NCBI GenBank assembly: GCA_029204225.1
Contig: CM055111.1
Location: 1,870,421 to 1,934,420 of the forward strand
Direction: 5' to 3'
Length of the DNA stretch: 64,000 bases
Origin: Diphasiastrum complanatum
Taxonomy: Eukaryota; Streptophyta; Lycopodiopsida; Lycopodiales; Lycopodiaceae
Below the pieces are notes generated by a model. The model was given only the letters and a program-made list of their open reading frames with translations, made no database searches and had not been told where the DNA came from. The first letter of the stretch is position 1. Every line of letters begins with the position of its first letter. Of the stretch, positions 47,195 to 59,434 are shown in pieces. The position numbers and the translations under genes were made by a program.

Positions 47195-47981
47195 TAAGAA
47201 ATTAGACCAAAAATGCCCAAAATGGAAAGTTTGATCCAAGTGTCAAATTGCATGATGGTGACAAGGCATCCTCACACATGTGAGATCTGATGCATAATTA
47301 GTACCTCAAGCTCCAAGAAGTGTATATATAGAGGCTTATTTGGCCATAATCCCAGATATTCTTAAACAACATGGATCTACGTAATAGCCATGACGTTATG
47401 CATAAGAATTAGTATGGCATGGATTGATATGCTCAAGAGTATTAACAGTAGTGTGTGACTTGCTATTGCAATGTTTACAAGGGTTGCCCTAGCATCGACA
47501 TGTGTCTAGTGTGTACATTAGACCTTTTAGCTACATTAAAATTTATATGGTTAAACTTTACATGCATCTTTAAATATGAACTTAATTGATATGGTCCGAT
47601 AGCCCACATATTAATTAGCATGACACAAGCCTTGATACAATGATATTAGAGTTTGGCCTATTTCTTAGAAACTTTGCACTATATGGAAAGATTGGGCTAT
47701 GAGTTATTAGTGATATTTATGTTGTTAAGTTGTATAGCTTGTTTTGGACATGGATAACAACTGACATTCAACTATGACACCTATCTTTTCCACTATACTA
47801 ACTCATGCGGTTTTGTGTTGTGAGATGGTGGCAGGTATTAGCTGGATGTCTTCAAATCGGTTATGCTTTATGGTGCTTTTCAAGTAATGTATGAATTTTT
47901 AAGCTTTATTTAACCTTGTTGAATTATAAATAAAGGCTTCAAAGGTTTTAGTCTTTCTTTTTTAACAGAAATTATATGATG

Positions 47982-47985
<4 letters not shown>
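47195..47985. other. no supported gene
   Basis: AT-rich non-coding DNA. A CACACATGTGAGAT phrase at about 47274 resembles the CACACGTGTG palindrome seen elsewhere in the window. Confidence 0.4.

Positions 47986-48064
<79 letters not shown>
47986..48064. repeat. (CT)n microsatellite
   Basis: About 39 uninterrupted CT units. Confidence 0.97.
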
Positions 48065-48067
<3 letters not shown>

Positions 48068-48099
48068 GATATGGACTACAACAAGGACACTAGCATCAT

Positions 48100-48260
48100 A
48101 TCCTAAACTCCAAACCTTATATACTACACCCTAAATTATACACCCTATACTAAACCTCCTATGCCTTATACTAGACGACCCTTATACTAAACCTCTTACC
48201 CTTTATAATAGACCCTAAATCATCGACCCCTTGTCCTAGATCCCAAAGCCCCTTACCATA
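48100..48260. repeat. degenerate CCCTAAA-like array
   Basis: Loosely repeated (T)ACACCCTA(AA), ACTAAACC and CCCTTA words, a much decayed telomere-type tract on the plus strand. Confidence 0.6.
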
Positions 48261-48297
48261 AATTCATAAATGCCTTGGCTTTGGCAGTACTCCTTAA

Positions 48298-48640
48298 TTA
48301 GGTGGAGATGTACTCTCCACCGTTGTCAGACCTCAAGGCTTTGATCATTCTCCCAGTCTCTCTTTTTGCATGCTTCTTGAAGATTCTGAAGCAATTAAAA
48401 GCTTCTGATTTCTTCTTGATAAAATACACCATAGTTCTTCTGGAGAATTTATCAATAAAAGTTATGAAATACTTTGCATCCTTCAGAAAAGGATTCTGCA
48501 TCGGGCCACAAATGTCTGAATGTACAACGTCTAACAATCCTCTAGCAGTATGTTGATGGCTTGATCTAAATGGTTTTCTAGTCTGTTTACCAACTAAACA
48601 GTCTTGACAGACAAGTAATTCGACTTTATTACCAGGATAG
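48298..48640 (-). pseudogene. copia integrase fragment
   Basis: On the minus strand: CQDCLVGKQTRKPFRSSHQH (end of the pre-integrase zinc region), LLDVVHSDICGPM (first catalytic Asp), KYFITFIDKFSRRTMVYFI and ALRSDNGGEYIST (second Asp). The core ends before the catalytic Glu, at a stop near 48298. On the same strand as the gag at 52699-51618, from which it is separated by an inverted RT/LTR piece. Confidence 0.8.
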
Positions 48641-48660
48641 TCTATATCAAGAACAATAGA

Positions 48661-49150
48661 GGATTGTTCTTATTTTGAGTAAACATAATTTGTTGCACAT
48701 GTTGAGTAATCATATTTTGTTGTGCATGTTGAGTTCATTCATGTTTTTGCAACAATCTCTTGATGCTTACACAACCATTGTGAGATTGTTATCATTCTAT
48801 TTCTTTTGTTTCTCTTTGATACTTGAGTATATTTAGACATACAAAGACATTCACAAATCTAAACTTGCTCTAAACTAGTCCATTGTGCACATTTATTAGC
48901 CCTCTTGTATAAACTACCACCACTTTTCACATGTGTGGCATGCACATTGTGAAAAGTTATGATCCAAAATGCACTTAATGGCTCTTTCGAATTTTGGGCC
49001 TATTTGATCAACACATTAAAAAATAGCTAGAAGGTATAAATCACCAATTTTAGCATGCTAATCTTGCATAAATCACTTGGATCTTATCATTAACATAAAA
49101 ATACAGTAAGATATTGTCTCTGTCCATACAACAGGAGCAACCTATTGTCC
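48661..49150. other. no supported gene
   Basis: Non-coding junction sequence with TTGTTGCACATGTTGAGTAATCAT-like phrases repeated near 48686-48735. Confidence 0.4.
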
Positions 49151-49350
49151 TTCGGGGTAACGGATCTAGGATCTAGGATAAGGGTGCAAGGAGATTAGGG
49201 ATGGTTTAGGGATTTAGGGTAAGGGGTTTTGGGAGCAAGATGAGAGATCTAAGGAAAGTCAGTATTTAGGATGTGAGTTTAAAATTTATGGTTTAGAGTA
49301 AGAAACTTGGGATTTGGAACAAGGAATTTGGGTTTTTGGGTTAGGGATTA
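49150..49350. repeat. degenerate TTTAGGG-like array (inverted)
   Basis: Words GGTTTAGGG, GATTTAGGGTAAGGGG, GGGATTTGGAAC and GGGTTAGGGATTAGGGG mark a decayed telomere-type tract in the opposite orientation to the one at 48100-48260. Confidence 0.7.
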
Positions 49351-49519
49351 GGGGACTGAAATCCATGATGGTATATTTGCTGGTAGTGACTCACAAGGGA
49401 AAAGATGATGTGACATCTCTTTTACTTAGAATTCATTGACATCAAAGGCAAAGGCATTGTTCCAAGAGAACCTTAAATGCCTACCATTGACACGCCAATT
49501 TGAGCTTCAGGCTCAAGCA

Positions 49520-51190
49520 TGTCCATCGTCGACTACTTGACAGTGAGTCAGACGAAGATGTTGCTGCTACCCAGCGACAAGCCCCATGAGTGGTTCATCA
49601 GTCAATTCCTCCAAGAATATCAAGCCGAGTGTGCACAGAGCCCACAAGGTATACTCCTGAGTCTGCTTGTCTTTTGATACAAGAACCGACAATAGTCTAA
49701 GAGGCACTTAGCCAACCAGACTTTGATCTCTAGAGAGAAGCCATAGACAGAGAGTATTCCTCTCTGATCAAGAACCAAACATGGTCATTAGTCGAAGCTC
49801 CTGTTGCCTACAATATCATCGATTTGCAAATGGATCTTCAAGATCAAGTACAATGCCAATGGAGCGATTGATAGAAGGAAGGAAAGACTGGTAGCACGAG
49901 GATTTACTCAGATTTCCAATGTTGACTACAATGAGACTTTTGGTCCAGTAGTCAAGCATTCATCGATCCGAGCCCTCCTATCATATGCTACAGCAGCCGA
50001 CCTTGAAGTGCATCAACTTGATGTACAAATAGCTTATCTGAATGGAGTTATAGAAGAAGATATCTATATGATCCAGCCCGAAGGATACATTTTGGAAGGT
50101 ATGAAAAATTGTGTCTGTAAACTCCATAAGACACTTTACGGCTTAAAATAGTCTGCTAGAGCTTGGTTTCAGAGGATCAACACATTCCTCATCCAACAAG
50201 GTTTCCAGCCAAGCACCGTTGATTGCAACGTCTATTCCAAGTCGGTGCATCAATCTTTCATTATCATCACCTTATACGTGGATGATACGTTGCTTTTCAG
50301 CAACAATACCAATTTGATAAAAAAATACTAAACAGATGCTACTTTTTGAGTTCAACATGACTGATCTGGTTGAAGCTCAGTTCTGTTTGGGCATTTAAAT
50401 CCACCGAGACAGAGTGAGACGACTGATTTACATTACTCAACAAAGGTATCTTCACAATGTTCTTGATAGATATAATCTGATGAACTGTAAGTTAGCTCAC
50501 TCACCGATGGATCCAGGCCTATGTTTGTCAAGTGACCAATGTCCTCAGACCAAGCAAAAAGAGGAGCAGATGAGAGAGTATCCTTATCAATCGATACTTG
50601 GATCTCTCATGTACGCAATGGTTTGTACAAGACCTGACATCTCCTTTGCAATAAGGTCACTCAGCCAATTTATGGCTAATCCTGGCATTACCCATTGGAA
50701 GGCTCTCATAAGAGTCATGAGGTATATTCGAGCTACCATGGACTAGTGCATCTGCTATGGAGAAGTCAACAACGACATTTTTCATCAGCTCAGTGGATAT
50801 TTTGATGCAAGCTGGGGAGGAGATGTAGACAATCGTAAGTCCACATATGGATTTACATTCTTCTTCAATGGCGGTCCTATCTCATGGAATAGTCGTAAGC
50901 AAACCTCAATCGCTCTTTCATCTATAGAAGCAGAATACATTAATGTTTCTCAATCTATTAAAAAAGCATTTTGGTTGAGAAATTTACTGTCAAACATTAG
51001 TTTGAATCAGTACTGCCCCTACTATCATATTTTGTGAAATATTAGGGGCAAGGTTCTCAACAAGGAGGTAAGCTTAACGTACTGTAGAAGACATGGTTGC
51101 AAATATATATTTACAAAGGCGTTAAGTGTTAATGCACACAACAAGTTTTGTGCATTGCTTAGTCTCAAGATCAAGGCATTCACGGATCTT
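49520..51190 (+). pseudogene. copia RT and RNase H
   Basis: Frames in order: LWREAIDREYSSLIKNQTWS (about 49720), CKWIFKIKYNANGAIDRRKE, YNETFGPVVKHSSIRALLSY, LDVQIAYLNGVIEEDIYMIQ (catalytic Asp), LHKTLYGLK, then a stop at 50149 and a frame change; LYVDDTLLFSNN near 50275 (intact YVDD); SPMDPGLCLSSDQ and CTRPDISFAIRSLSQFM (50500-50680); RNase H with GGDVDNRKSTYGF and SIALSSIEAEYI (50820-50950); and a tail VFTKALSVNAHNKFCALLS to 51190. It ends in a polypurine tract (51195-51203) and LTR. Confidence 0.85.
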
Positions 51191-51194
51191 GATT

Positions 51195-51203
51195 AAGGGG
51201 GGG
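51195..51203 (+). promoter_or_regulatory. polypurine tract
   Basis: AAGGGGGGG directly before the LTR start TGTTGGATTT at 51204; it defines the 3' end of the plus-strand copia half. Confidence 0.8.
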
Positions 51204-51625
51204 TGTTGGATTTATCTCCTCTACTCTCCTAAATCCTATGTTAATCTGCCTCCATTCATGCTACTGCATTTTTACTTGTGTTGTCCCACAATCTGCATAT
51301 CTGAATTGTTTGTCGCTACAGTTTGCATTTTTACTCAGGAATTTTCACAGGCAAAAAACCTGACACTGTCACCTTTTCACCTTTGGGCCATCCTAAGCAA
51401 CTAAGTGTTTTTGCGACACTTCTAGAAAAGCAACAGTTGCACAGTCTACATAAATACAAGTAAATTTAAACAGGCAAAAAATGCGACACTGCATTTTTAC
51501 ACGCAATTTATGACAAAAAAAAATGTGACAATTTGACAATTTGCATTTTTACTCACAATCTATGACAGGCGAAAAATGCGCAGTGTCGCAATTTTTGCAT
51601 TTTCACCAGCGTCAATTTTAATGAA
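51204..51625 (+). repeat. partial copia 3' LTR (plus orientation)
   Basis: Starts TGTTGGATTTATCTCC and is the inverted counterpart of 54967-54780 plus 53733-53456. It covers only the first ~420 bp of an LTR of about 1025 bp and stops where the minus-strand gag frame ends, in a shared ACGTCGGGCTT word. Contains repeated AAAAATGC(A)G(TG)TCGCA and GCCTGTCATA words. Confidence 0.8.
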
Positions 51626-52699
51626 GCCCGACGTAGAGCAAATTTGTAGACAGATTGGGTACATACATGACTTTAGAAAGTAGCTTAAACTGATCATTTG
51701 CAAAGCTTAATCTTAAAGTACCTTCACCTTTAATAGCTTGTGTATTATTAAAGCTTGTGTGTGATTCTTGCCAAGGTGTACTGTAGAGTGTATAGGACTT
51801 GAAACAGCCAATGAGACTGGTCATATGCTGAGTGGCACCGGAATCTAGGAACCAAGAACTGTCGTTGGATGCTCCTTGATGGCTGGTCATGCCACTTGAT
51901 TTGACTGTCCCTTGCTGTTGTTCTTTGTTTGTAGTATCTAACAATCTTGAATCTTGTGGTTGTTTCTCTTGCAGTATCTGTAGAACAACTTCTTCTTAGT
52001 CTACGGATTTGACTATTCTTTGTACTGTGTTGGTTTTCTGGTCTTGCTTTGATTGCTTTGGGCCTTTTTTCTTCTTCTGCTTAGTTGTGTCTTTGTTTGT
52101 GTACAAGTCGTGAGAATCAGCTAAGAAACTGGAGGCTTCGTTCCTCCGCGTGTCTTCCTGCAACAACATTGCAATGACTCTTGAAAGAGTCACCTCTGAA
52201 TGCATCACCCAATTGTCATATGAGCTTGGAAAACTTGTAAGCAGTTGCATTACTGCGTCTTGATCGTCTATGACACATCCGACAGCGGCCATTTGCTTCA
52301 TCAAGTTCTTGAACTGGTTGATGTGATTCTGCAGGGAATCACCATTTGTCATCTTGAGGGAGTAAACTTTTTTCCTGAGATGTAGCTTGGAAGCTTTATC
52401 TCACACTTCGTATAATGTGCTCAAGATGTCCTAGACTTCCTTGGATGTCTAAGCTTCGGACACATGGCCGACCTGAGTATCCGAAATGTTGAGGATGATC
52501 AACGCAAGTGCTTTGCCATCCTTCAGCTTCCATCTGGAAATTGCTGCATCGTCAGTTTCGGGTATTCGATTCCCTCTACACCTATAACAATGTCATACAA
52601 CTCCTTAGCCATTAGCACGATTCTCATCTTAAATTTTCACAAATGGTAATTAGCTCCATCAAGCTTGTCCATGATAAGACTGGCTTTCTGGGAATCCAT
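51618..52699 (-). pseudogene. copia gag and protease start
   Basis: From ATG 52699: MDSQKASLIMDKLDGANYHL, then a stop where Trp is expected (TGG to TGA), KFKMRIVLMAKELYDIVIG. Later MTNGDSLQNHINQFKNLMKQ and VIDDQDAVMQLLTSFPSSYD (52352-52200) are the gag core; a Lys-rich tail KQKKKKGPKQSKQ follows. At about 51830 WFLDSGATQHMTSLIG is the protease active site, then VMYVPNLSTNLLYVG. The frame is cut at 51618 by the inverted LTR. Confidence 0.85.
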
Positions 52700-52883
52700 G
52701 TGGAAGATTAGTCTAGGTGATAGGAGTAACTATTAGTGACTTAAGTATGAAAATTTGGTGTTGAATTACAAAACAAGAACACAATCGCTCTATCGGCTAG
52801 TAGAGTCTTGTTTCAGTGGAAATCTTATCAGGCTATAGAAATAGCTTTAAAAATTAAAGAATCAGATAAATTCTGATATCTTT

Positions 52884-52896
52884 GGCTCTGATACCA
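52884..52896 (-). promoter_or_regulatory. primer-binding site, initiator tRNA-Met
   Basis: TGGTATCAGAGCC on the minus strand, abutting the LTR end ...TCTGACA at 52897. It sets the direction of the gag at 52699-51618. Confidence 0.9.
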
Positions 52897-54967
52897 TGTC
52901 AGAGAAATTGGGGAAGGATAGATCAGTCCTCTTTAATTCTCTTGGTGCGTGCACTACTGGTGACTTAGTAGGCGAACACAAGAACATAATAATTTTAAAG
53001 TTTCTAATGTGCGGTGGTAGCGAAAGCAATGAGTAGACAACCAGACAAATCAATTAGATAGTCAAACAGTATTGACACGAATATGAGCTGTAATCAGATT
53101 AAGTATAATGAAATATACAAGTCAATAATGTAGGTGAGCACAAAACAATAGCAGATGTAACTGTGTGCTTCACAAAGCTAATCACAATCTGTGAAGGTTA
53201 TGAACCTATTACTGACAATCTGTTTGAAAGAAATAATCAATGCGTGAAAGCATCTACAATGTTTGTCTCACATGCTACAAATCATGCTTCGATCTCTATA
53301 CCTGAATACTGAAAAATGTATTCACTATATACACAAATTTTACAGGTGTGCAGATGAAGAAGGTACAAAAGTGGTTGTGCTGTCTGTAGGAGATCGTGGG
53401 TGGCTACTGTCGTTGTCAAATCTGATTGCACAGTGGATAGAACGAGCATGAGGAGGCCACGACGTCGGGCTTTGCTAAAATTGACGCTGGTAAAAATGCA
53501 AAAATTGCGACACTTTGTTGTATTTTTTGCCTATCATAAAATATTGCGAGTAAAAATGTAGACTGTTGCATTGTCGCATTTTTTGCCTGTCATAAATTGC
53601 GTGTAAAAATGCAGTGTCACATTTTTTTTCTTGTTTAAAGTTACTTGTATTTATGCAGACTGTGCAACTATCGCTTTTGTAGAAGTGTCGCAAAAACACT
53701 TAGTTGCTCAAGATGGCCCGAAGGTGAAAAGGCTGTTAAAATTGGAAAAACAAATCATATTGATTTCTTGGCTTGCTGCTCATAAATGCAAAATGCCAAG
53801 TTTGCTTTTGTTCATTATTTGATTCATTGCTATCATATTCTGATGCTTAGCATGCTAGATTGTGGTTAAGCCATTTTTTCTGAACTAGAGCTTGCTAAAC
53901 AATCTAGAATCAGGTTATTGTGCCAATCACAAAGCTTAATCAAAATCAATCATACTTGTGGACATTCTCCACACGTGTGAATTTTGGAAATTTTGTCATG
54001 GTATCAGAGCCAAATTAAACTTTGCATGCTAACATCTTTGATTGTACAAGAAACTGAGAGATAAATCAAGCAAAAAAGTAGTTTTGCACTTTTTCTCACC
54101 TTTCTCTGAAGTGTATTTGGATCAAATCGGATTGGAACTAAATTTTCAGACCTAAAAAGTGGTAGTATGGAATTCTGGAATTCCGCACTTGTGAAAATCA
54201 GAGATTTTCAGTCCTTTTGTTCTCCTTGCTAATAGATCCAAAGATAGCAATGTTATAGCTTAATGAAAGCTTATGATCTGTACTTTCCATAGAAATTGAA
54301 ACCAAATCAAATTGATGTGTCTAGAAAGAGTTATAAGCTCTCTGTCACATACACTCTAGATGTCACTTTAGTTGTCATTTTGGAATGGATAGATGTGGCT
54401 CTACCTCGAGCTACCTCAAACTCCATAAATATGTGTAGCTCTCCTCACAATCAATGATGAAGAACCAAAGTTTTGTAGCTACCTCATGCCATTTTGGATC
54501 TAAACTATTTTGCTTGTTATCTCTCTAGCTTTCTCTCTCTAACTCGTGTTGAAGCTAATGCTAATACAGTAAAATCTTGTACTTTTGTTCATTATTTGAT
54601 TCATTTCTATCATATCAGATGCTTAGCATGCTAGATTGTGGTTAAGCCATTTCTTCTGAAGTAGATCTTGCTAAACAATCTAGAATCAGATTACTGTGCT
54701 AATCACAAAGCTTAATCAAGATCAATCATACTTGTGGACATTCTCCACACGTGTGAATTCTGGAAATTTTGTCAAAGGCGACAGTGTCGGGTTTTTCAGC
54801 GACAGTGTTGGGTTTTTCACCTGTGGAAATTCCTGAGTAAAAATGTAGACTGTAGCGACAAACAGTTCAAATATGCAGATTGTGGGGCAACACAAGTAAA
54901 AATGCAGCAGCATGAATGGATGCAGATTAACATAGGATTTAGGAGAGTAGAGGAGATAAATCCAACA
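52897..54967 (-). repeat. copia 5' LTR (minus orientation) with nested TRIM
   Basis: Runs from TGTTGGATTT at 54967 down to ...TGACA at 52897; about 1025 bp when the nested 1,041-bp TRIM and its target duplication are removed. The part 54967-53456 is the inverted partner of 51204-51625. Internal words AAAAATGCAGTGTCGCA and TTTTTTGCCTGTCATA are repeated two or three times near 53490-53640. Confidence 0.85.
53734..54774 (+). mobile_element. TRIM-type miniature LTR retrotransposon
   Basis: 5' LTR 53734-53998 (265 bp) and 3' LTR about 54547-54774 (228 bp) share near-identical sequence from CTTTTGTTCATTATTTG to the end ...GGAAATTTTGTCA; both begin TGTT and end CA. A tRNA-Met primer site TGGTATCAGAGCC follows at once (53999-54011). 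The 535-bp interior has no coding frame. The 5-bp sequence AAGGC flanks both sides (53729-53733 and 54775-54779) as a target duplication. Removing the element restores the LTR into which it went. The 5' LTR carries about 36 extra bases near its start. CACACGTGTG lies near the end of each LTR. Confidence 0.88.
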
Positions 54968-56532
54968 ATATTTTGGTTCATCTTCTTGTGTAGGTGATGC
55001 TATGCAAGTGGATGGTGGTTTTCATGGAATGGTGGCAACTAATGGATCTGGAAAAGAGGTCTTATTCAATGATTTTGATAGTCAAGTGGAAGATCAAGAG
55101 TTTGATCTTGAAGAGCTTCAATAACACAAAAGAAAAGGTGACAATTTGGAGCTACTCAAGAGCATCAAAGGGAAGTCAAGTGCCAAAGATACTTTGGATA
55201 TACTTTTTTAGGTGTTTGAAGACTCAAGTAAGGTCAAGAGAGCATCAAGGAAGTGTTGTAAAAGTTTACTTTACTTGTTCTATCTCATATTTGAACAATT
55301 TCATGTAAATGTGTGCAAATTGGTCAAGATATGGTGAAACTACTTACATTGATTTGCATCATTTTGATGTTGGAGTTGTACTAGCATTCTTGGATGGTTT
55401 TACTGATGGAAATGAAGCTAAGGGAGGCTCATTTTGTCACTCATTCATGGTCAAGTCACCAAGTGATGATGACATCTTATGACAAGATGGAGATGGAGGC
55501 TCATTCATGGATTTTCATAGTGGAGACATATCAAGGAAGGACAAAGACGGAGGAGACATGCAAGCATTGGTTGATTACTCAAATTTATTGTTTGTTTGCT
55601 GTTATTTTCTAGAGAGTTAAATTTGGAAGCATGGAGGAATCGTTTTGGTTCTTCATGTTCTAGTTACATCTTGATATGTAAAATTGATGTAAGAAATAGT
55701 GAAGCATCCAATGTGGACACTATTCTCTATATCAATTATGAAAGCTATTATAAAACCATAAAAAGAAGGTCTATACTTAGGATGGATATCATTCTAAAAT
55801 TAGATCAAAGTTGTGTGGTGAAACTAGTTGAAGAGGGAGTGTGAGAAATATCAACTAGTTTAGTTTAGTCAAGTTGAGTTTATTTGGCAGTTTTGAGGCC
55901 AATATACATTTTTACCTTAGAGATAGATTTTATAAACTTAATAAGGTCTAAGAATAGTGGATTTACTATTTTTGAAAACTTAGACAAGTTGATAAGGTCA
56001 AATTTGGACCTACTCTAATTGGTTAGAAGAGATACATTGAATCTAGTAAAGGTATCTAGCTTTCTAGAGAAGTTGTTTAATCTATATTTTATAGTCAGAA
56101 TTAAGACACTACGAGTTGTTGGCAGTCGCCTTTAGACAGTATCTAAGTCTGTTGGAGATTATGCTCGGTCGTGACGAAGGTACTTGTTGATCCATCAATA
56201 ATATGATTGCGGCCAATTGTTCGATAATGGCCGAATTATTAAATCTAGTTAGATAGTCTGAGATGGTTGAACTATCGAGGATGACTAAAAAATCGAAGAT
56301 AGCCAAATAATCAAGGTGTCCGAACAATCGGGGAAACACTGTCACTGATTCCTTTGTATTTCTATAGACTATCAAAAAACAAGTGTATTTCTGCAAAGTA
56401 TGCGACATTGCAAATATTCACAACAACTAGTGAATGCATCTAGATTAGCAGAGAGATAGGGATGGAGAGGATAGGAATCCAATTCCCTCCCCTGAATTTG
56501 GATCCTTGAATCCCTTGATTTTCAAATTCAAG
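54968..56532. other. no supported gene
   Basis: No clear coding region. Phrases such as GAGGCTCATT(T/C)..CATTCATGG repeat at about 55428-55455 and 55495-55515. TGAGAAATATCAACTAG near 55840 resembles an LTR start, unproven. Confidence 0.4.
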
Positions 56533-58270
56533 TTAGCACAAAAATTCTTGTGTTTTTTTTTTATTTAACTCTTTTGTAAATATATAGCTGCCATGTACTG
56601 GGTTCTGTAATATTTCAGACTTACCTCCTTGTTGAGTATTTTGCTCCTGATTTATTGGGTACTTAATTTTGATGTGTTTGCTCCTAAAGTGAAATCTAGG
56701 ATTGATCGATAATAAAATAGCACTCTGATTGTTGCACTGAATAATTGTTGGAGCAGACTGTTTGAGGCCAATATCAGACAGTAAATTTTTCAACCAAACT
56801 GCTTCTTTAGTAAGTTGAGAGGCTACAATGTATTCAGATTCTATAGATGACATTGCAATGGAGGTTTGTTTTTTACTATTCCATAATATTGGACGATTGT
56901 TGAATAGGAAGACAAGTCCAAAAGTCGATCTTCTGGTGTCAATATCACTTGCCCAATTTGCATCTGTATATCTATGAAGTGTATGGATATTGGATTAATC
57001 GACATCACCGTAGCAAATACAGAGGTCAATGGTGGCTCGTACATATCTTATTACTCTGAAAGGAGCTTTCAAGTGGATCATACTAGGGTTGGCCATGTAT
57101 TGGCTCAAGGAACAGATGGCGTATGCAAGATCGGGCCTGGTAGAGATCATTGCATACATCAGAGATCCGATAATTGATTGATATGGATACCCCTTCATTT
57201 TCGCCTTCTCTCCATTGGTCTGAGGACATTATTTCTTGGATGATTTTGGGTTTGGATCCATGGGATTATGTACAAACTTGCAATTCATGAAATTGAATCT
57301 CATCAGCAGATTATATAAGTACCTTACTGGGTAATATATAGAAGTCTTCTGTTCCTTTCTCTGTGGATCTGAATCCCGAGACAATAATGTGCTTCTCCAA
57401 GATTTGTGATCTTGAATTCTTGGAATAGCATCCTCTTTGTATCATTTGTCAGTTTGATATTGTTGCTAAACAGCAATGAATCATCCACGTAGGGTGTGAT
57501 GACGACAAAAAATTAATTGAAATATACATTACAGTCTACAGAGCTTGGCTCAAATCCATGATCGATCAAGAATGTGTCGGTTTGATGAAACCATGCTTGT
57601 TGGATCATATAGATGTCCTCCTCGATAACTCCATTGAGGAATGCCATTTGTACATCCATCTGGTGTACCTCAAGATCCACTCCAGCAGCATATGATAGTA
57701 GTAGTCGAATGGAAATGTGCTTGACAACTGGGCTAAAGGTTTCAAAGTAGTCGATAGTGGAAATTTGCAGAAATCCCCTTCCCATGAGTCGAGCTTTCCT
57801 TCTGTTGATGTCGTCGTTTGTTTTGTATTTGATCTTAAAGATCCATTTGCAATCAATTATCTTTCCTGTATAGAGTGACTGTTGGAAGAAATTGAAATGG
57901 TCTTTCGATACGCATTAGTTGTCGAGACAGAAATTGTAGACTGCATCTGGTCCTTGCCTTTTCAATCAATAAACTGATCTTCAATGAAAGTCACATCCCT
58001 ATTCTATATTGTACAATCTATACATTCCATCAGAAGTACAATAGCCAACAAAAATAGTTTTAAATGAATGCTCACCTAATTTTTTTCTGTTGTCCTTTGG
58101 GACATGAGCATAGGAAGTACATCCAAATACTCTCAAATGTTTCAATAAAGACTTGGATCTTGTCCAGACTTCATGAGTAAGGGAGGCCTTTAGTTATACA
58201 TTGGTTCTACATGTAGGTCGTTGTTGAAACATCATGTTGCCAGAATGATTTGGGCAATGTTTTCAAGAAG
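56533..58270 (-). pseudogene. copia integrase end, RT and RNase H
   Basis: On the minus strand: LRVFGCTSYAHVPKDNRKKL and FKTIFVGYCTSDGMYRL (58160-58010), the integrase end; IIDCKWIFKIKYK and ARLMGRGFLQISTIDYFETF (57870-57730); VHQMDVQMAFLNGVIEEDIY (catalytic Asp); PYVDDSLLFSNN (about 57495, intact YVDD); NLGEAHYCLGIQIHRE; LKAPFRVIRYVRATIDLCIC; and RNase H SSIESEYIVASQLTKEAVWL with IQCNNQSAI (56850-56745). Frameshifts and deletions (about 80 residues lost after the primary QMDV segment) make it non-functional. Confidence 0.85.
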
Positions 58271-58612
58271 TAGATGGGTTCTATGTGAAGAAATATCAGA
58301 TCACTAAGATCCGATATGTCCCTTTGATCTTTGGTTATGAACTACAACACATCAAGCACCATTAACAATGTAGAAATCTAACATCAACTACACATAGAAG
58401 ATGCAAACTCAACAAGATCTTGAACAAACACCAAATATATGATAAAATGAAGTTGATGTCCATACAATAATAGTAAGGTACTATATTTCACACGTGTGTA
58501 TCCAATAATAAACATACAATTGCATTCTACACACAAAATTGCAAAATATCAACACTATAGTGCACCAACAGATATATGAACCAATACAAAACTCATGTAT
58601 AAGCATGAATGA

Positions 58613-58614
<2 letters not shown>

Positions 58615-58648
<34 letters not shown>
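58615..58648. repeat. (GA)n microsatellite
   Basis: About 17 GA units. Confidence 0.95.
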
Positions 58649-58651
<3 letters not shown>

Positions 58652-59422
58652 CTCTTTCCACACTTGTACACTATTTATAATAGGTACATACCCTATTTGG
58701 ATGTCCTTCTTCAATCTTATCAACAATAGGAAACTTCTAGATCTAATATCCTACTCACAATATAGACTAGATTCAATGTTCCAAATATTCAGATTTGAAT
58801 CTTCCCAAATTCAACCTACAATGCTCTTCACTAAGATCTTACATAAATTGGCTTAATATACCAACACAATAGCTTAGATCAGGTCTTGTGATGGTTAGAT
58901 ATATGAGTGAACCAACTAGCTTCTTGTCATGTCCATGACCAATACATAGGCTACAGTATACTCGTAGTCTTGGATACACGGTACTCCAGTCAAACAAGTT
59001 GTTAGTTATGCCACGTCATACTGGACGTGACCCGAAAGTAACTAATATCCTTGTGAGGCCCAGAACACACTAAGTGGAGTTTAGACAAGGTATGAGACAG
59101 TGTATGCATGTAGAGTTATCAATAGCAATTCTATGAATAGTTGGTCCATGCATAGGACTCTATTCTAGGTGAGTCTATGTATAGGGAACATAGGGCTATG
59201 CATGGCTATGTGCCCAAGATGCATTAGGCTCTATATAAGGGGTCCAAACTCGCCCTACTCCTCATCATGGTTCTTGATTCATGGCCAGGTTCTCATTGTA
59301 CATTCATGCTTCTTGTTCCTTGGTTGATTGGATGCTTCTACTTGGTTGGGTGGTTTCTCCACAGTGTGTTATCCTTTTGTGTTTAGGATGTGTAAGCAGG
59401 ATCTAAGGAGCTTCCCTTATAG
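58649..59422. other. no gene; possible gypsy 5' LTR
   Basis: The primer-like site at 59423 implies that an LTR ends just before it, but its start was not identified (TGTTAGTTATGCC near 58999 is one candidate). Confidence 0.35.
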
Positions 59423-59434
59423 TGGTATCAAAGC
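59423..59434 (+). promoter_or_regulatory. tRNA-Met-like primer site
   Basis: TGGTATCAAAGC, one base from the usual plant TGGTATCAGAGC, upstream of the gypsy gag on the same strand. Confidence 0.55.
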
